A DNA stretch of 64,000 bases from Cytophagales bacterium UBA2561 (lineage in GTDB: Bacteria > Bacteroidota > Bacteroidia > Cytophagales > Thermoflexibacteraceae): assembly GCA_002340355.1 (NCBI GenBank), contig DDLX01000030.1:1-64000 (forward strand). The letters run 5' to 3'. This document shows, piece after piece, positions 36,601-45,457 of this stretch. The notes below the pieces were generated by a model. The model had not been told where the DNA came from. It ran no database searches and saw only the letters and a list, made by a program, of their open reading frames with translations. A program made the position numbers and the translations under genes. Every line of letters starts with the position of its first letter. The first letter of the stretch is position 1.

Positions 36601-37356
36601 TTGAAAATCACAGCTACTCTTCGCGCTCGAATGGGGTCAAGTCGATTACCCGAAAAAACGCTCAAACCCATCATGGGTAAGCCCATGCTTTGGTATCAAA
36701 TTGAGCGAATCAAACAAAGCCGCTTGATTGATGAAATCATCATTGCTACTTCGACAGCTCCAGCAGATGATGCCATTGAAAAATTTGCCAAAGAATATGG
36801 TGTCAAGGTATTTCGGGGAAGCGAAGATGATGTCTTTGGACGGGTCGTTGAATGTTTAAAAGAGTACCAAGTTGAACTTCACGCTGAATTTATGGGAGAT
36901 AATCCTATTCCTGATGCGATACTAATTGATTCAATATTAGGATTTTATTTAAAAAATAAAGATAAATATGACTATGTTTCGAATGCCTTATCAACTACTT
37001 ACCCAGCAGGTTTTGAAGTTTATGTATATCCAGCCAACGTCTTAATTGAAGCTGAAAAATACATTACAGAACCAAAGTTACGAGAACATGTTAATTTGCA
37101 TATTTATCAAAAAACAGAACATTTCCGAATTTGTAATTTAGAAGCTCCCGAAATAATTCAAAAATATAAAGATTATCATTTTGAGGTTGATACAGCCGAA
37201 GATTTTGAAGTCATCAGTGCTGTTATTGACTATTTTTTTCCTAAAAATCCTCACTTCTCTATGGTAGAAGCAATTCAATTCTTGGAAAGTCGTCCCGACT
37301 TGATTGCTAAAAATAGTGAAATTCACCGCCGATGGCAAGTATTTCGTAAAGATTAA
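36601..37356 (+). CDS. SpsF-like cytidylyltransferase-family protein
   Basis: The 251-residue protein keeps the nucleotide loop RARMGSSRLPEKTLK at residues 8-22, followed by GKPMLWYQIERIKQS, EIIIATSTAPADDAIEKFA and VFRGSEDDVFGRV, as in SpsF and related CMP-sugar synthetases. The Asp in LHAEFMGDNP may bind metal. No ATG is present upstream, and TTG 36601 is the only fitting start. It could activate a sugar of this locus, in contrast to the degenerate SpsF copy at 28010. The exact substrate is not known. Confidence 0.8.
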   Translation: MKITATLRARMGSSRLPEKTLKPIMGKPMLWYQIERIKQSRLIDEIIIATSTAPADDAIEKFAKEYGVKVFRGSEDDVFGRVVECLKEYQVELHAEFMGDNPIPDAILIDSILGFYLKNKDKYDYVSNALSTTYPAGFEVYVYPANVLIEAEKYITEPKLREHVNLHIYQKTEHFRICNLEAPEIIQKYKDYHFEVDTAEDFEVISAVIDYFFPKNPHFSMVEAIQFLESRPDLIAKNSEIHRRWQVFRKD

Positions 37357-37368
37357 ACACAAAAAGTA

Positions 37369-38277
37369 ATGTCCAGAATTTACTCTGTGGTTATTATTGG
37401 CACAGGCAAAATTGCGACAGTGTTGTAGAATGTATGATGGCTATAAATTGTTTTTACTCATGAAATATAAAATCTTCATTTTTGACCTAAAAAAGCTGAG
37501 TAATACGGTATTGATAAACAACAGTAAAGTTTGCGAAAGAGCGTTATCCTGATATTGATTTTATACAAGCAGATATTAATAATATTCAAATTATTCTCAA
37601 CTCATCAGAATATAATAAAATCATCAACCATATCATATGTATTAACTACTTACCTTATTATGCTTTACAAAACCAAAAAACGACAGCCAACTTTTCTTTT
37701 ATAGAAGATTGGTTTGATCAAAAAGAGTATGACCAATTACATTATCAAACTGATAAATTTACTAAACAATGGTATCGTAAAGAAGATAAAGATATTACTA
37801 CTTTTGAAGGAATATCTTATGGTCAGATAATAGAGCCTATATTTTCTAGGAAATATCTAGTGGGAATATTAGTAAAGTATGGAGAACTTATACGGGAGGC
37901 AGTAGAACAATACCATACGACTTGTATTCATTTTGATTTTTCTAATCAGAGAAATTCTTTTTTTCATTATCTAGATGATGCACGGAAATTCTTTAATTAA
38001 AAGAAACGCTCGTAAAAGATGTATCTGAACAACTGAATATTCCGTCAGTTCAAATAACACCTCCTAATTATATTCTTTCTACTTTCAATGAGCGTATAAC
38101 TTTTCAGTCTTCAAGTAATATGACAGAAAGTCTTCTGTTTAAGATCCGAAGTATAATTGAGAAAACATTAAATCTAAATACCAACAATGGTATCTATTTT
38201 TTTGCTTATTTTAATCAAGAATCCCTTTTACAAATATGCCCTGAACAATTAGTGATTCCACACATTCCTTTAAGATG
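37369..38277 (+). pseudogene. Shattered gene of the glycan locus, family not recognised
   Basis: ATG 37369 opens MSRIYSVVIIGTGKIATVL, a Rossmann-like N-terminus, then stops at 37425. A second frame is open from 37518 to TAA 38000 (160 codons, no Met), with landmarks KFAKERYPDIDFIQAD, IEDWFDQKEYDQLHYQ and FEGISYGQIIEPIFSRKYL. After a frameshift the frame from 38003 continues (SEQLNIPSVQITPPNYILS) to TGA 38277. The pieces look like one protein of about 300 residues broken in at least two places. Context suggests a surface-glycan enzyme or oxidoreductase. An IS1-type remnant follows it. Confidence 0.6.
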
Positions 38278-38336
38278 ATGTTTCAAAATGTATGATAAAG
38301 ATTTGTAAAAAAGGTAAGAGGCTTTAAACTTGTAGA

Positions 38337-38782
38337 ATGTATGAGATACAAGTTCAAGTAAAGTGTCCTTATTGCCTGAGTGCAAAGGTTGTTAAAAATG
38401 GAAAAAAATCAACAGCTCGTCAAAATTTTCTTTGCCGAAGGTGTCAAAAACAATTTCAATATGAGTATTTTTATCAAGGAGCTGACCCCTTATGGAAATG
38501 GCTTCGAGATACGGCAAAAGTCTGTTCTACGAGTTCTAAAATGGTGACTAAACATCTTATTGAAACAAGTAAACTACTAAAAAACAAGTGGAAATTGATT
38601 ATTTTTGTACTGATGGATTCAAAGGATTTGAAAGACGCTTTCAACGTCATAAACATAGTATCGGAAAGAAATATACTAAATATATTGAAGGATGCAATAC
38701 CAATATTCGGGTGAAACTTACTCGTTTACAGCGTAGAAGCACCAAGTTTTCTAAAAAATTAGAATGTCAATGGTATTTATGA
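38337..38782 (+). mobile_element. IS1-family transposase remnant (InsA/InsB, internally deleted)
   Basis: Frame 38337-38714 opens with the InsA zinc finger (CPYCLSAKVVKNGKKSTARQ, then FLCRRCQKQFQ). A second frame, 38588-38782, carries the InsB C-terminal end (FCTDGFKGFERRF, HSIGKKYTKYIE, NIRVKLTRLQRRSTKFSKK). The central part with the first DDE acidic residues is missing and the frames no longer join. Inverted repeat ends were not found. It is an inactive relic inside the glycan locus, next to the shattered gene, which may reflect the original insertion. Confidence 0.75.
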
Positions 38783-38810
38783 TAACAGAACCATATAAAG
38801 AAGTAAACAC

Positions 38811-39560
38811 ATGATTAAAAAAAATCAATCTTATCAATTAGGTAGTTGGATTATGTTAAATCATCCTTCTTCTGCCGAGATTTTAGCGGGTGCAGGCTTT
38901 GATTGGCTTTGTATTGATATGGAACACACCGTAACGGATTATTTCCAAGCTCAACAACTTATTGCAACTATTCAAGGTAAAGGAATAAAACCTTATGTTC
39001 GTATAGCTGATAACGACCCAATCATTATTAAACGAATTTTAGATGCTGGTGCAGAAGGTATCATTGTTCCAATGGTCAATTCACAGGCAGAAGCTCAAAA
39101 GGCTGTCGAAGCTTGTTTTTATCCACCAATTGGGAAACGAGGTGTAGGATTGGCTAGAGCACAAGGATACGGATTTAATTTTGATGAATACAAAAATACG
39201 ACTGCCAAAGACATTAAAGTCATTGCCCAAATTGAGCATATTGATGCCATTGATGACCTCGAAGGAATCATTAAAACACAGGGAATTGCAGGAACTTTTA
39301 TTGGACCTTATGACTTGTCAGGCTCTTTAGGAAAACCAGGAGATTATGACGAACCTGACGTAAAAGAAGCCTTAGAACGATATGAAAATATTGCTCAAAA
39401 ATATGACAAATGGATGGGCGTTCATGTCGTCGAACCCAACGCAGAAAAAGTTTTGGAAAAAGTTAAAAAAGGCTATAACTTTGTTGCCTTTAGTACAGAT
39501 TATTTATTTTTGGGTACATTTGCTCGTAAGGAAGTAACCTCAATCAAACAAGCTTTATGA
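38811..39560 (+). CDS. HpcH/HpaI-family aldolase
   Basis: The 249-residue class II aldolase is of the 2-keto-3-deoxy sugar acid type. Landmarks: LGSWIMLNHPSSAEILAGAG, FDWLCIDMEHTVTD (general base region), ILDAGAEGIIVPMVNSQ, AQIEHIDAIDDLEGI (metal Glu and Asp) and FIGPYDLSGSLG. Known members join or cleave pyruvate and aldehydes. It is followed at once by kdsB (overlap of 4 bases), so it may form or trim an ulosonic acid that KdsB activates. A pathway assignment is inference. Confidence 0.85.
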   Translation: MIKKNQSYQLGSWIMLNHPSSAEILAGAGFDWLCIDMEHTVTDYFQAQQLIATIQGKGIKPYVRIADNDPIIIKRILDAGAEGIIVPMVNSQAEAQKAVEACFYPPIGKRGVGLARAQGYGFNFDEYKNTTAKDIKVIAQIEHIDAIDDLEGIIKTQGIAGTFIGPYDLSGSLGKPGDYDEPDVKEALERYENIAQKYDKWMGVHVVEPNAEKVLEKVKKGYNFVAFSTDYLFLGTFARKEVTSIKQAL

Positions 39561-40327
39561 AAATAATTGCGATTATTCCTGCCCGAATGGCATCATCTCG
39601 ATTTCCAAATAAACCAATGGCTGATATTCATGGTATGCCCATGATTGGACACTGTTATACAAGAGCAAAAACGTGTTCACTTTTGGACGAGGTATATGTA
39701 GCAACTTGTGACCAAGTGATTCATGACTACATTGAAGGTATTGGTGGTAAGGCAGTGATGACAGCAGACACGCACGAACGAGCCTCCGACCGTGCTGCCG
39801 AAGCTCTTTTGAAAGTTGAAAAAGACGAAAGTTATACGGCTGATATTGTAGTGATGCTTCAGGGGGATGAACCTATGATTACCGCACAAATGATTGAAGA
39901 TGCGGTGAAACCTGTAGCTGAAGATCCTGAGATTAAAATCTCAAACCTGATGGCAGAAATGAAATCACAAGAAGAACATGAAGACCCCAATGAAGTCAAA
40001 GTAGTGGTAGATAAAAAGAATTTTGCTTTATATTTTTCTCGTGAGCCAATTCCTTCCCGCAAAAAAGGAGGCAAAAATATCCCAATGCTCAAACAGGTTT
40101 GTATTATTCCATTTGAGCGAGACTTTTTATTGGAATACAATGCTATGGAACAGACTCCACTCGAAATTATTGAATCAGTTGATATGATGCGTATCTTGGA
40201 AAATGGCATGAAAGTCAAAATGATTTTTACGGACATAGAGACGTATGCAGTGGATACAGCAGAAGATTTAATGAATGTGATTCAAAAAATGGACACGGAT
40301 TTATTAATGAAATCATATATTTCGTAA
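39557..40327 (+). CDS. kdsB: 3-deoxy-manno-octulosonate cytidylyltransferase (KdsB)
   Basis: The 256-residue enzyme has the nucleotide loop PARMASSRFPNKPMADI at residues 8-24, DEVYVATCDQVI and VVMLQGDEPMI, with metal Asp in QGDEP, and the late SVDMMRILENGMKVKMI. It attaches CMP to Kdo. In Shewanella a KdsB working with KdnA/KdnB favours Kdo8N, so here it probably activates Kdo8N or a relative. It overlaps the aldolase stop (ATGA). A second, core-lipid kdsB elsewhere in the genome cannot be excluded. Confidence 0.9.
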   Translation: MKIIAIIPARMASSRFPNKPMADIHGMPMIGHCYTRAKTCSLLDEVYVATCDQVIHDYIEGIGGKAVMTADTHERASDRAAEALLKVEKDESYTADIVVMLQGDEPMITAQMIEDAVKPVAEDPEIKISNLMAEMKSQEEHEDPNEVKVVVDKKNFALYFSREPIPSRKKGGKNIPMLKQVCIIPFERDFLLEYNAMEQTPLEIIESVDMMRILENGMKVKMIFTDIETYAVDTAEDLMNVIQKMDTDLLMKSYIS

Positions 40328-40331
40328 AATA

Positions 40332-40922
40332 ATGTTAGTACGAGAACTAGTACGTTGGCTGGATGCTTTATTATTTGCTATTCCTGGTGAGATAGGTGTC
40401 CTAATACGTTACCATATTATGAAATACCGATTCAAACAATGTGGGGCAAATTTGAGGTTGGATAATTCAGTTCGAATATTGGGACATAATTTGATTAATT
40501 TAAACGATAATGTATTTATTTCACGTAACTCAACTCTTATCGCACTTAATAGTAATATTAAGATAGGTTCAGGTGTTCATATCAATCAAAATGTAAATAT
40601 TTCCGCACCAGATGGAGGAAATATTACAATTGGAAGTAATTGTTTGATTGCTTCTGGTGTTATTATACGCTCGGCTAATCATAAAACCAATAGAGTAGAT
40701 ATTCCTATCAAACTGCAAGGGCATATTTCTGGTGATATTATCATAGAAGAGGATGTTTGGATTGCTTCTAATGTTGTCATTTTACCTAATGTTGTTGTTG
40801 GAAAAGGGGCAATTATTGCAGCAGGAGCCGTAGTTAATAAAAATGTTGAACCTTATACAATCGTAGGAGGAATTACTGCAAAATTACTAAAAAAAAGAAA
40901 TTTAGAAGATGACAGAAGATGA
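40332..40922 (+). CDS. Hexapeptide-repeat acyltransferase
   Basis: The 196-residue left-handed beta-helix protein has repeated short hexapeptide turns (IKIGSGVHINQNVNI, GNITIGSNCLIASGVII, GDIIIEEDVWIASNVVI), with the catalytic-type His in RSANHKTN. The closing segment NVEPYTIVGGITAK fits the LbH acetyltransferase family (WbbJ/MaaA-like). It probably O- or N-acetylates a glycan sugar using acetyl-CoA. Its 3' end overlaps the next gene start by 14 bases. Confidence 0.85.
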   Translation: MLVRELVRWLDALLFAIPGEIGVLIRYHIMKYRFKQCGANLRLDNSVRILGHNLINLNDNVFISRNSTLIALNSNIKIGSGVHINQNVNISAPDGGNITIGSNCLIASGVIIRSANHKTNRVDIPIKLQGHISGDIIIEEDVWIASNVVILPNVVVGKGAIIAAGAVVNKNVEPYTIVGGITAKLLKKRNLEDDRR

Positions 40923-41892
40923 TATTCGTAAGCGAGATATTTTTAATAAATACTTGGAATTATCTGCACAGGATGTTGCTGTTTTTTTTAAGGATAAATC
41001 CAGTTTTGTAAAAAGTAATCATTGCCTCGCATGTCAATCAAAAAATATTGAAATGGCTTTTGTAAAGCATGGTTTTCAATATGATAAATGCCAAAATTGT
41101 GGGACTTTTTTCGTAAATCCTCGTCCGACAATGGAAATGTTAGGACAATTTTATGCAGATTCACCATCAACCTCTTTTTGGGTAAAAGAATTTTTCTTGC
41201 CTGTTGCTGAAGTAAGACGGGAGAAAATGTTCAAGCCTCGTGCCGAATTTATTGCAAATTATTTCAAGAATCAATCTGAACTAATCATTGGGGATATTGG
41301 TGCAGGTTTTGGATTGTTTTTGGAAGAATATAAGAAAATTCGTCCACAAGATAGAGTGCTTGCCATTGAGCCTTCGATTGAAATGGTGGAAATTTGCCAG
41401 AATAAAGGAATCGAAGTGATTCCCAAGACAATTGAAAAAGTGGAACAACAAGAGTTATTTAATGTTTTGGTTGCTTTTGAATTATTTGAGCATTTATTTA
41501 ATCCAGAATTCTTTTTGACAAAAGTATTTGAAAATCTAAAACCTGGGGGTTATTTCATATTCACAACGTTAAGTGGATTAGGATTTGACATTCAGCTACT
41601 TTGGGATAAGTCTAAAAGTGTATCACCTCCACACCATTTGAACTTTTTTAATCCAGAATCTACCGCTATTTTAGCTGAATCTGTTGGGTTTAAAGTGATT
41701 GAAAAAGCAACACCAGGTAAATTGGACTGGAATATTATCGAAGGAGGTTTAAAACACGAAAACATTAATCCAGGACGTTTTTGGGCAACTGTATCCAAAT
41801 ACGGCTCTCAAAAAGCAAAAGGAGAACTCCAAAATTGGATTCAAAAACATAATTTCAGTTCGCATATGCGAATTATTTTGCAAAAACCTTAA
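40909..41892 (+). CDS. Class I SAM methyltransferase with N-terminal zinc-ribbon-like motif
   Basis: The protein has 327 residues. Two CxxC pairs near the N-terminus (CLACQ, CQNCGTFFVNPRPT) probably bind zinc, as in C-methyltransferases of deoxysugars. Motif I is IIGDIGAGFGLFLEEY (about 125-140), with VAFELFEHLFNPEFFL and KPGGYFIF following. It starts inside the end of the acyltransferase gene, so the two are translationally coupled. A glycan sugar is the likely acceptor. Confidence 0.83.
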   Translation: MTEDDIRKRDIFNKYLELSAQDVAVFFKDKSSFVKSNHCLACQSKNIEMAFVKHGFQYDKCQNCGTFFVNPRPTMEMLGQFYADSPSTSFWVKEFFLPVAEVRREKMFKPRAEFIANYFKNQSELIIGDIGAGFGLFLEEYKKIRPQDRVLAIEPSIEMVEICQNKGIEVIPKTIEKVEQQELFNVLVAFELFEHLFNPEFFLTKVFENLKPGGYFIFTTLSGLGFDIQLLWDKSKSVSPPHHLNFFNPESTAILAESVGFKVIEKATPGKLDWNIIEGGLKHENINPGRFWATVSKYGSQKAKGELQNWIQKHNFSSHMRIILQKP

Positions 41893-41904
41893 TGAATAAA
41901 ATTG

Positions 41905-42825
41905 ATGAAAATTGTAGTCACTTCTCCTTCTTTTTCCAAAAATAAAACCTTATGTGAAGAAGTCTCTGCTCTTTTTTCAGAAGTCATAATTAATTCTGAT
42001 GGCAAACGAATGAAAGGACAGGAATTAATTGATTATCTGAAAGATGCAGACGGAGCAATCATTGGAACAGAAAAAATCACAGAAGAGATTCTTCAAAATT
42101 GCCCCAAATTACAATTTATTGGGAAGTACGGTGTTGGAATGGATAATATTGATACTGAAGCCTGTCAAAAATATAATGTTGGAATCGGCTGGACAGGAGG
42201 AGTAAATCGTACTTCGGTTGCTGAAATGGCTTTGAGTTTCATGATTGGTTTATGTCGAAATTTGTATAAAACGACTTATCAACTCAAGAATGGCACTTGG
42301 AATAAGCATGGAGGATTTCAACTCACAGGGAAAACTGTTGGTATTATCGGGGTTGGGTTTATTGGAAAAGAAGTAGCTCGGCTTCTCCAGCCTTTTAATT
42401 GTAAAATATTAGTCAATGATATCATCAATCAAGACCAATATTACCAAGAACATAATTTGATAGAAGCTTCCAAAGAAGAAATTTATTGTACTGCCGATGT
42501 GATTACGGTACATACTCCTTTGACTGACCAAACGCAATATTTGTTTAATTCAGATACGTTTCAAAAAATGAAATCTACGGCATTTGTTATCAATACAGCC
42601 CGAGGAAAAATCATTCACGCAAAAGATTTACAGGCTGCTCTTGAAAATCAAATTATTGCAGGAGCAGCCTTGGATGTTTATGAAACAGAACCTGCGACTG
42701 ATTTAGATTTTTTATCTCATCCTCATTTGATTTGTACACCACATATTGGTGGAAATGCTGAAGAAGCAGTTTTGGCAATGGGCAGAAGTGCAATTTTTCA
42801 TCTTAATAACTATTTTAACTCATGA
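41905..42825 (+). CDS. D-isomer-specific 2-hydroxyacid dehydrogenase
   Basis: The start is taken at ATG 41905; a TTG precedes it at 41902. The 306-residue NAD enzyme resembles phosphoglycerate dehydrogenase: dinucleotide motif GIIGVGFIGKEVARLL, the GVNRTSVAEMAL segment, catalytic Arg in INTARGKIIH, Glu in DVYETEPA and His in TPHIGGNAEEA. It oxidises or reduces a 2-hydroxy/2-keto acid. Beside the aldolase and kdsB it may act on a sugar acid rather than serine synthesis. The next gene overlaps its stop by 4 bases. Confidence 0.85.
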   Translation: MKIVVTSPSFSKNKTLCEEVSALFSEVIINSDGKRMKGQELIDYLKDADGAIIGTEKITEEILQNCPKLQFIGKYGVGMDNIDTEACQKYNVGIGWTGGVNRTSVAEMALSFMIGLCRNLYKTTYQLKNGTWNKHGGFQLTGKTVGIIGVGFIGKEVARLLQPFNCKILVNDIINQDQYYQEHNLIEASKEEIYCTADVITVHTPLTDQTQYLFNSDTFQKMKSTAFVINTARGKIIHAKDLQAALENQIIAGAALDVYETEPATDLDFLSHPHLICTPHIGGNAEEAVLAMGRSAIFHLNNYFNS

Positions 42826-43736
42826 GTAAAGGAAAAGTAATTGTTTTCGGTGGCGCAGGTTTTTTGGGTAGTCATACGGCTGACGCACTCACAAAAGAAG
42901 GATATGATGTTACGATTTTTGATCTCAAACCTTCAAAATATCTACAAGAATCCCAAGCCATGATTATCGGGGATATATATGATAAACAACAAGTTGAGGA
43001 TGCTATTAAAGGTGCAAAATATGTATATCATTTTGCTGGTATCGCTGATATTAAAGAAGCACAAGACAATCCCGTAGCTACAGTCAAAGCAAATGTACTT
43101 AGTACAATTTACATTTTAGAAGCCTGTGTAAAACATAAGGTAAAACGATTTTTGTATGCCAGTACAATTTATGTATATAGCGAGCATGGTTCCTTCTATC
43201 GAAGTAGTAAACAAAGTTGTGAACTTTTTATTGAAAATTATCACAAAGTTCATGATTTAAATTATACTGTTTTACGATATGGTTCTTTGTATGGTCGTCG
43301 AGCAAATCACTTTAACTTTTTAAGAAATGCCATCCATCAAGCACTTACAGAAGGTAAAATTACTCGTAAGGGAGATGGGAAAGAAATAAGGGATTATATC
43401 CATGTTTTAGATGCTGCTCGAATTAGTGCTAAAGTAGCTGGTGACATAGAGTATAAAGATTCTTACTTAATGCTCACAGGGAACCAAACAATTAAAATTC
43501 GAGATTTACTAAGCATGATTCGTGAAATATTAAGTAATCAAATCGAAATTAAATATACGCCAACTTCGATGGAAGCACATTACGAAATTACACCGTATTC
43601 ATTTCGTCCACGAGTTGCGAAAAAAGTAGTTTCGGAATATTACCATGATTTAGGACAAGGTATCTTGGATGTCATATACGATACATATAAAGAAATCAAT
43701 AAGAATAAAATCAAAATTCATCCTGATAATCCATAA
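42822..43736 (+). CDS. NAD-dependent sugar epimerase/dehydratase (extended SDR)
   Basis: The 304-residue protein has GGAGFLG at residues 10-16, VYHFAGIADIKEA, the Ser in YASTIYVYS, and Tyr-x3-Lys in FYRSSKQS. The LRYGSLYGRRANHFNFL and DYIHVLDAARI blocks are those of UDP-glucose epimerase/dehydratase relatives. It probably epimerises or dehydrates a nucleotide-linked or free sugar of the locus. Translational coupling with the dehydrogenase before it suggests linked steps. Confidence 0.87.
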   Translation: MSKGKVIVFGGAGFLGSHTADALTKEGYDVTIFDLKPSKYLQESQAMIIGDIYDKQQVEDAIKGAKYVYHFAGIADIKEAQDNPVATVKANVLSTIYILEACVKHKVKRFLYASTIYVYSEHGSFYRSSKQSCELFIENYHKVHDLNYTVLRYGSLYGRRANHFNFLRNAIHQALTEGKITRKGDGKEIRDYIHVLDAARISAKVAGDIEYKDSYLMLTGNQTIKIRDLLSMIREILSNQIEIKYTPTSMEAHYEITPYSFRPRVAKKVVSEYYHDLGQGILDVIYDTYKEINKNKIKIHPDNP

Positions 43737-43739
43737 TCT

Positions 43740-45452
43740 ATGATAACAATAGATATTTCCAAAAAAGGAGTATTGAATGTTGAGCATACCAAACTACTCA
43801 ACCAAGTAGGATTGGAGATCCGTGCAGAGTACAATGATTTAATTCATTCGTTAGTTTCTAAACCTGATAGCCCTTATCAGTGGGCAAGTCCCCTATTTAG
43901 TCGAAATACCATCGAACATTATCATGAACTTTTCCCAAAACTAGTTCATTTGGCGTTCATTAAACAGTTACTTGTCCAACAACAACCTATTGATATTATT
44001 ATTACTGACTCTCATTTAGTAGCATCTATTCTAAAAAAGAATGAAACTATCCAAATAAGAAATATTCAGGTTCAGTATCACAAGCCTTCTCTTCTAGAAC
44101 GCTTGAAGTATTTTTGGTATTTTCGACTAGAATACTTTGCCGCCACCTTTGAAATTATTAAACGTTTTATCCTCACTAAAATCTACCCATCAAAAAATCT
44201 ACTCAACAATTCGATTACTTTATCTGAAGTATCCATACTACATAACAGCTTTGAAAACAACCAATATCATGATAGATATTACGCTAATTTTGGAGAAATA
44301 GACCAAAATACAACTTCTATATATCTACCAAATTTTATTGTAAAGTCTTCATCAAGACTAATACAAATCATTAGAAATTCTAAACAATTTTTGCTTAAGG
44401 AAGATTTTTTAAAATGGAATGATTATGTTCGTATTCTAAGTTATCCTTTACATAAACATAAAATACTTAAAGATGATAAAAGAAAGTTAAAATTTAGAGG
44501 CTTTGATGTATTTACACTAATCCAAGAAGAATATTGGCGAGAATGGGGAACACATAGTGCATTAAATGCACTATTGAATTATTTTTTTATCAAAAGATTA
44601 AGTACATACCCAAATCTTGATATTAGATTATTCATTACTTGGTTCGAAAACCAATCAATTAACAAAACATTTAATTTGGCTCTAAATCAATTCATGCCTC
44701 AAATTACAAATAAAGGATATCAAGTTAGTATTCTAGATAATAAGTATTATTTATGTTTTTATCCAACCAAAGAAGAACATCAGTTTAATCTTCTTCCTCA
44801 AAAGATTGCCATTTCAGGTAAGGGCTTTGCCAAGGAATCACTCGAATTTTGTCCTGAAATACCTTATGAAATCGCCCCTGCTTTTCGACACCAAGACGTT
44901 TGGCAACAACGGAAACAATACCCTGATACTCAAAATTTCGTAGTCTTACTGGGTTTGCCTATTATCCTTGATGAATCGATTCATCTAATTAAAATAATGC
45001 ATCAATACGCTAAAAATAACAATAATATCAAGGTCAAAATTAAACCACATCCTTCCGTACCTGACACTGCTATTATACAGCATTATACAGAACAAATCCC
45101 TAAAAGTTTCGAGTTTGTATCAGGAAATTTTCACAATATAATTGAAACCTCTCATTTATTAATCACGACCGCTTCAAGTGTAGCTGTCGAAGCCATTGCT
45201 AAAGGAATTCCTGTTATTATTATCGGTAAATTATCTGGATTAATACATAATCCTATTCCAAAAAATATTTCAAAAAAAATCTGGCGGTTATGTTACACGC
45301 CTAAGGAGCTAAAAGATGCTATTGATTATTTCATGAATCTATCTTCTAAACAACAAGAAGAACTGCAAGAAATCGGTAAACAAGTCCGAGCAGATTATTT
45401 TGAACCCGTCACTCCTAAGGCTACTCATAAATTTTTAATGCTGGATAACTAA
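43740..45452 (+). CDS. GT-B-like surface glycan transferase (putative)
   Basis: The 570-residue protein has a C-terminal half with the nucleotide-sugar-binding look of CMP-acid or capsule transferases: FVVLLGLPIILDESIHLIK, VKIKPHPSVPD, LLITTASSVAVEAIAKGIPVIII and a terminal YTPKELKDAIDYF. The N-terminal half is less conserved, and residues about 120-145 are partly hydrophobic. It may transfer the CMP-activated acid of this locus to the growing glycan. It follows the epimerase by 3 bases. Homology here is judged from pattern only. Confidence 0.68.
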   Translation: MITIDISKKGVLNVEHTKLLNQVGLEIRAEYNDLIHSLVSKPDSPYQWASPLFSRNTIEHYHELFPKLVHLAFIKQLLVQQQPIDIIITDSHLVASILKKNETIQIRNIQVQYHKPSLLERLKYFWYFRLEYFAATFEIIKRFILTKIYPSKNLLNNSITLSEVSILHNSFENNQYHDRYYANFGEIDQNTTSIYLPNFIVKSSSRLIQIIRNSKQFLLKEDFLKWNDYVRILSYPLHKHKILKDDKRKLKFRGFDVFTLIQEEYWREWGTHSALNALLNYFFIKRLSTYPNLDIRLFITWFENQSINKTFNLALNQFMPQITNKGYQVSILDNKYYLCFYPTKEEHQFNLLPQKIAISGKGFAKESLEFCPEIPYEIAPAFRHQDVWQQRKQYPDTQNFVVLLGLPIILDESIHLIKIMHQYAKNNNNIKVKIKPHPSVPDTAIIQHYTEQIPKSFEFVSGNFHNIIETSHLLITTASSVAVEAIAKGIPVIIIGKLSGLIHNPIPKNISKKIWRLCYTPKELKDAIDYFMNLSSKQQEELQEIGKQVRADYFEPVTPKATHKFLMLDN

Positions 45453-45457
45453 AAAAG

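Noticed and set aside
39859..40236. 125-codon minus-strand ORF inside kdsB
   Set aside because: It is antisense to a clear KdsB reading frame.
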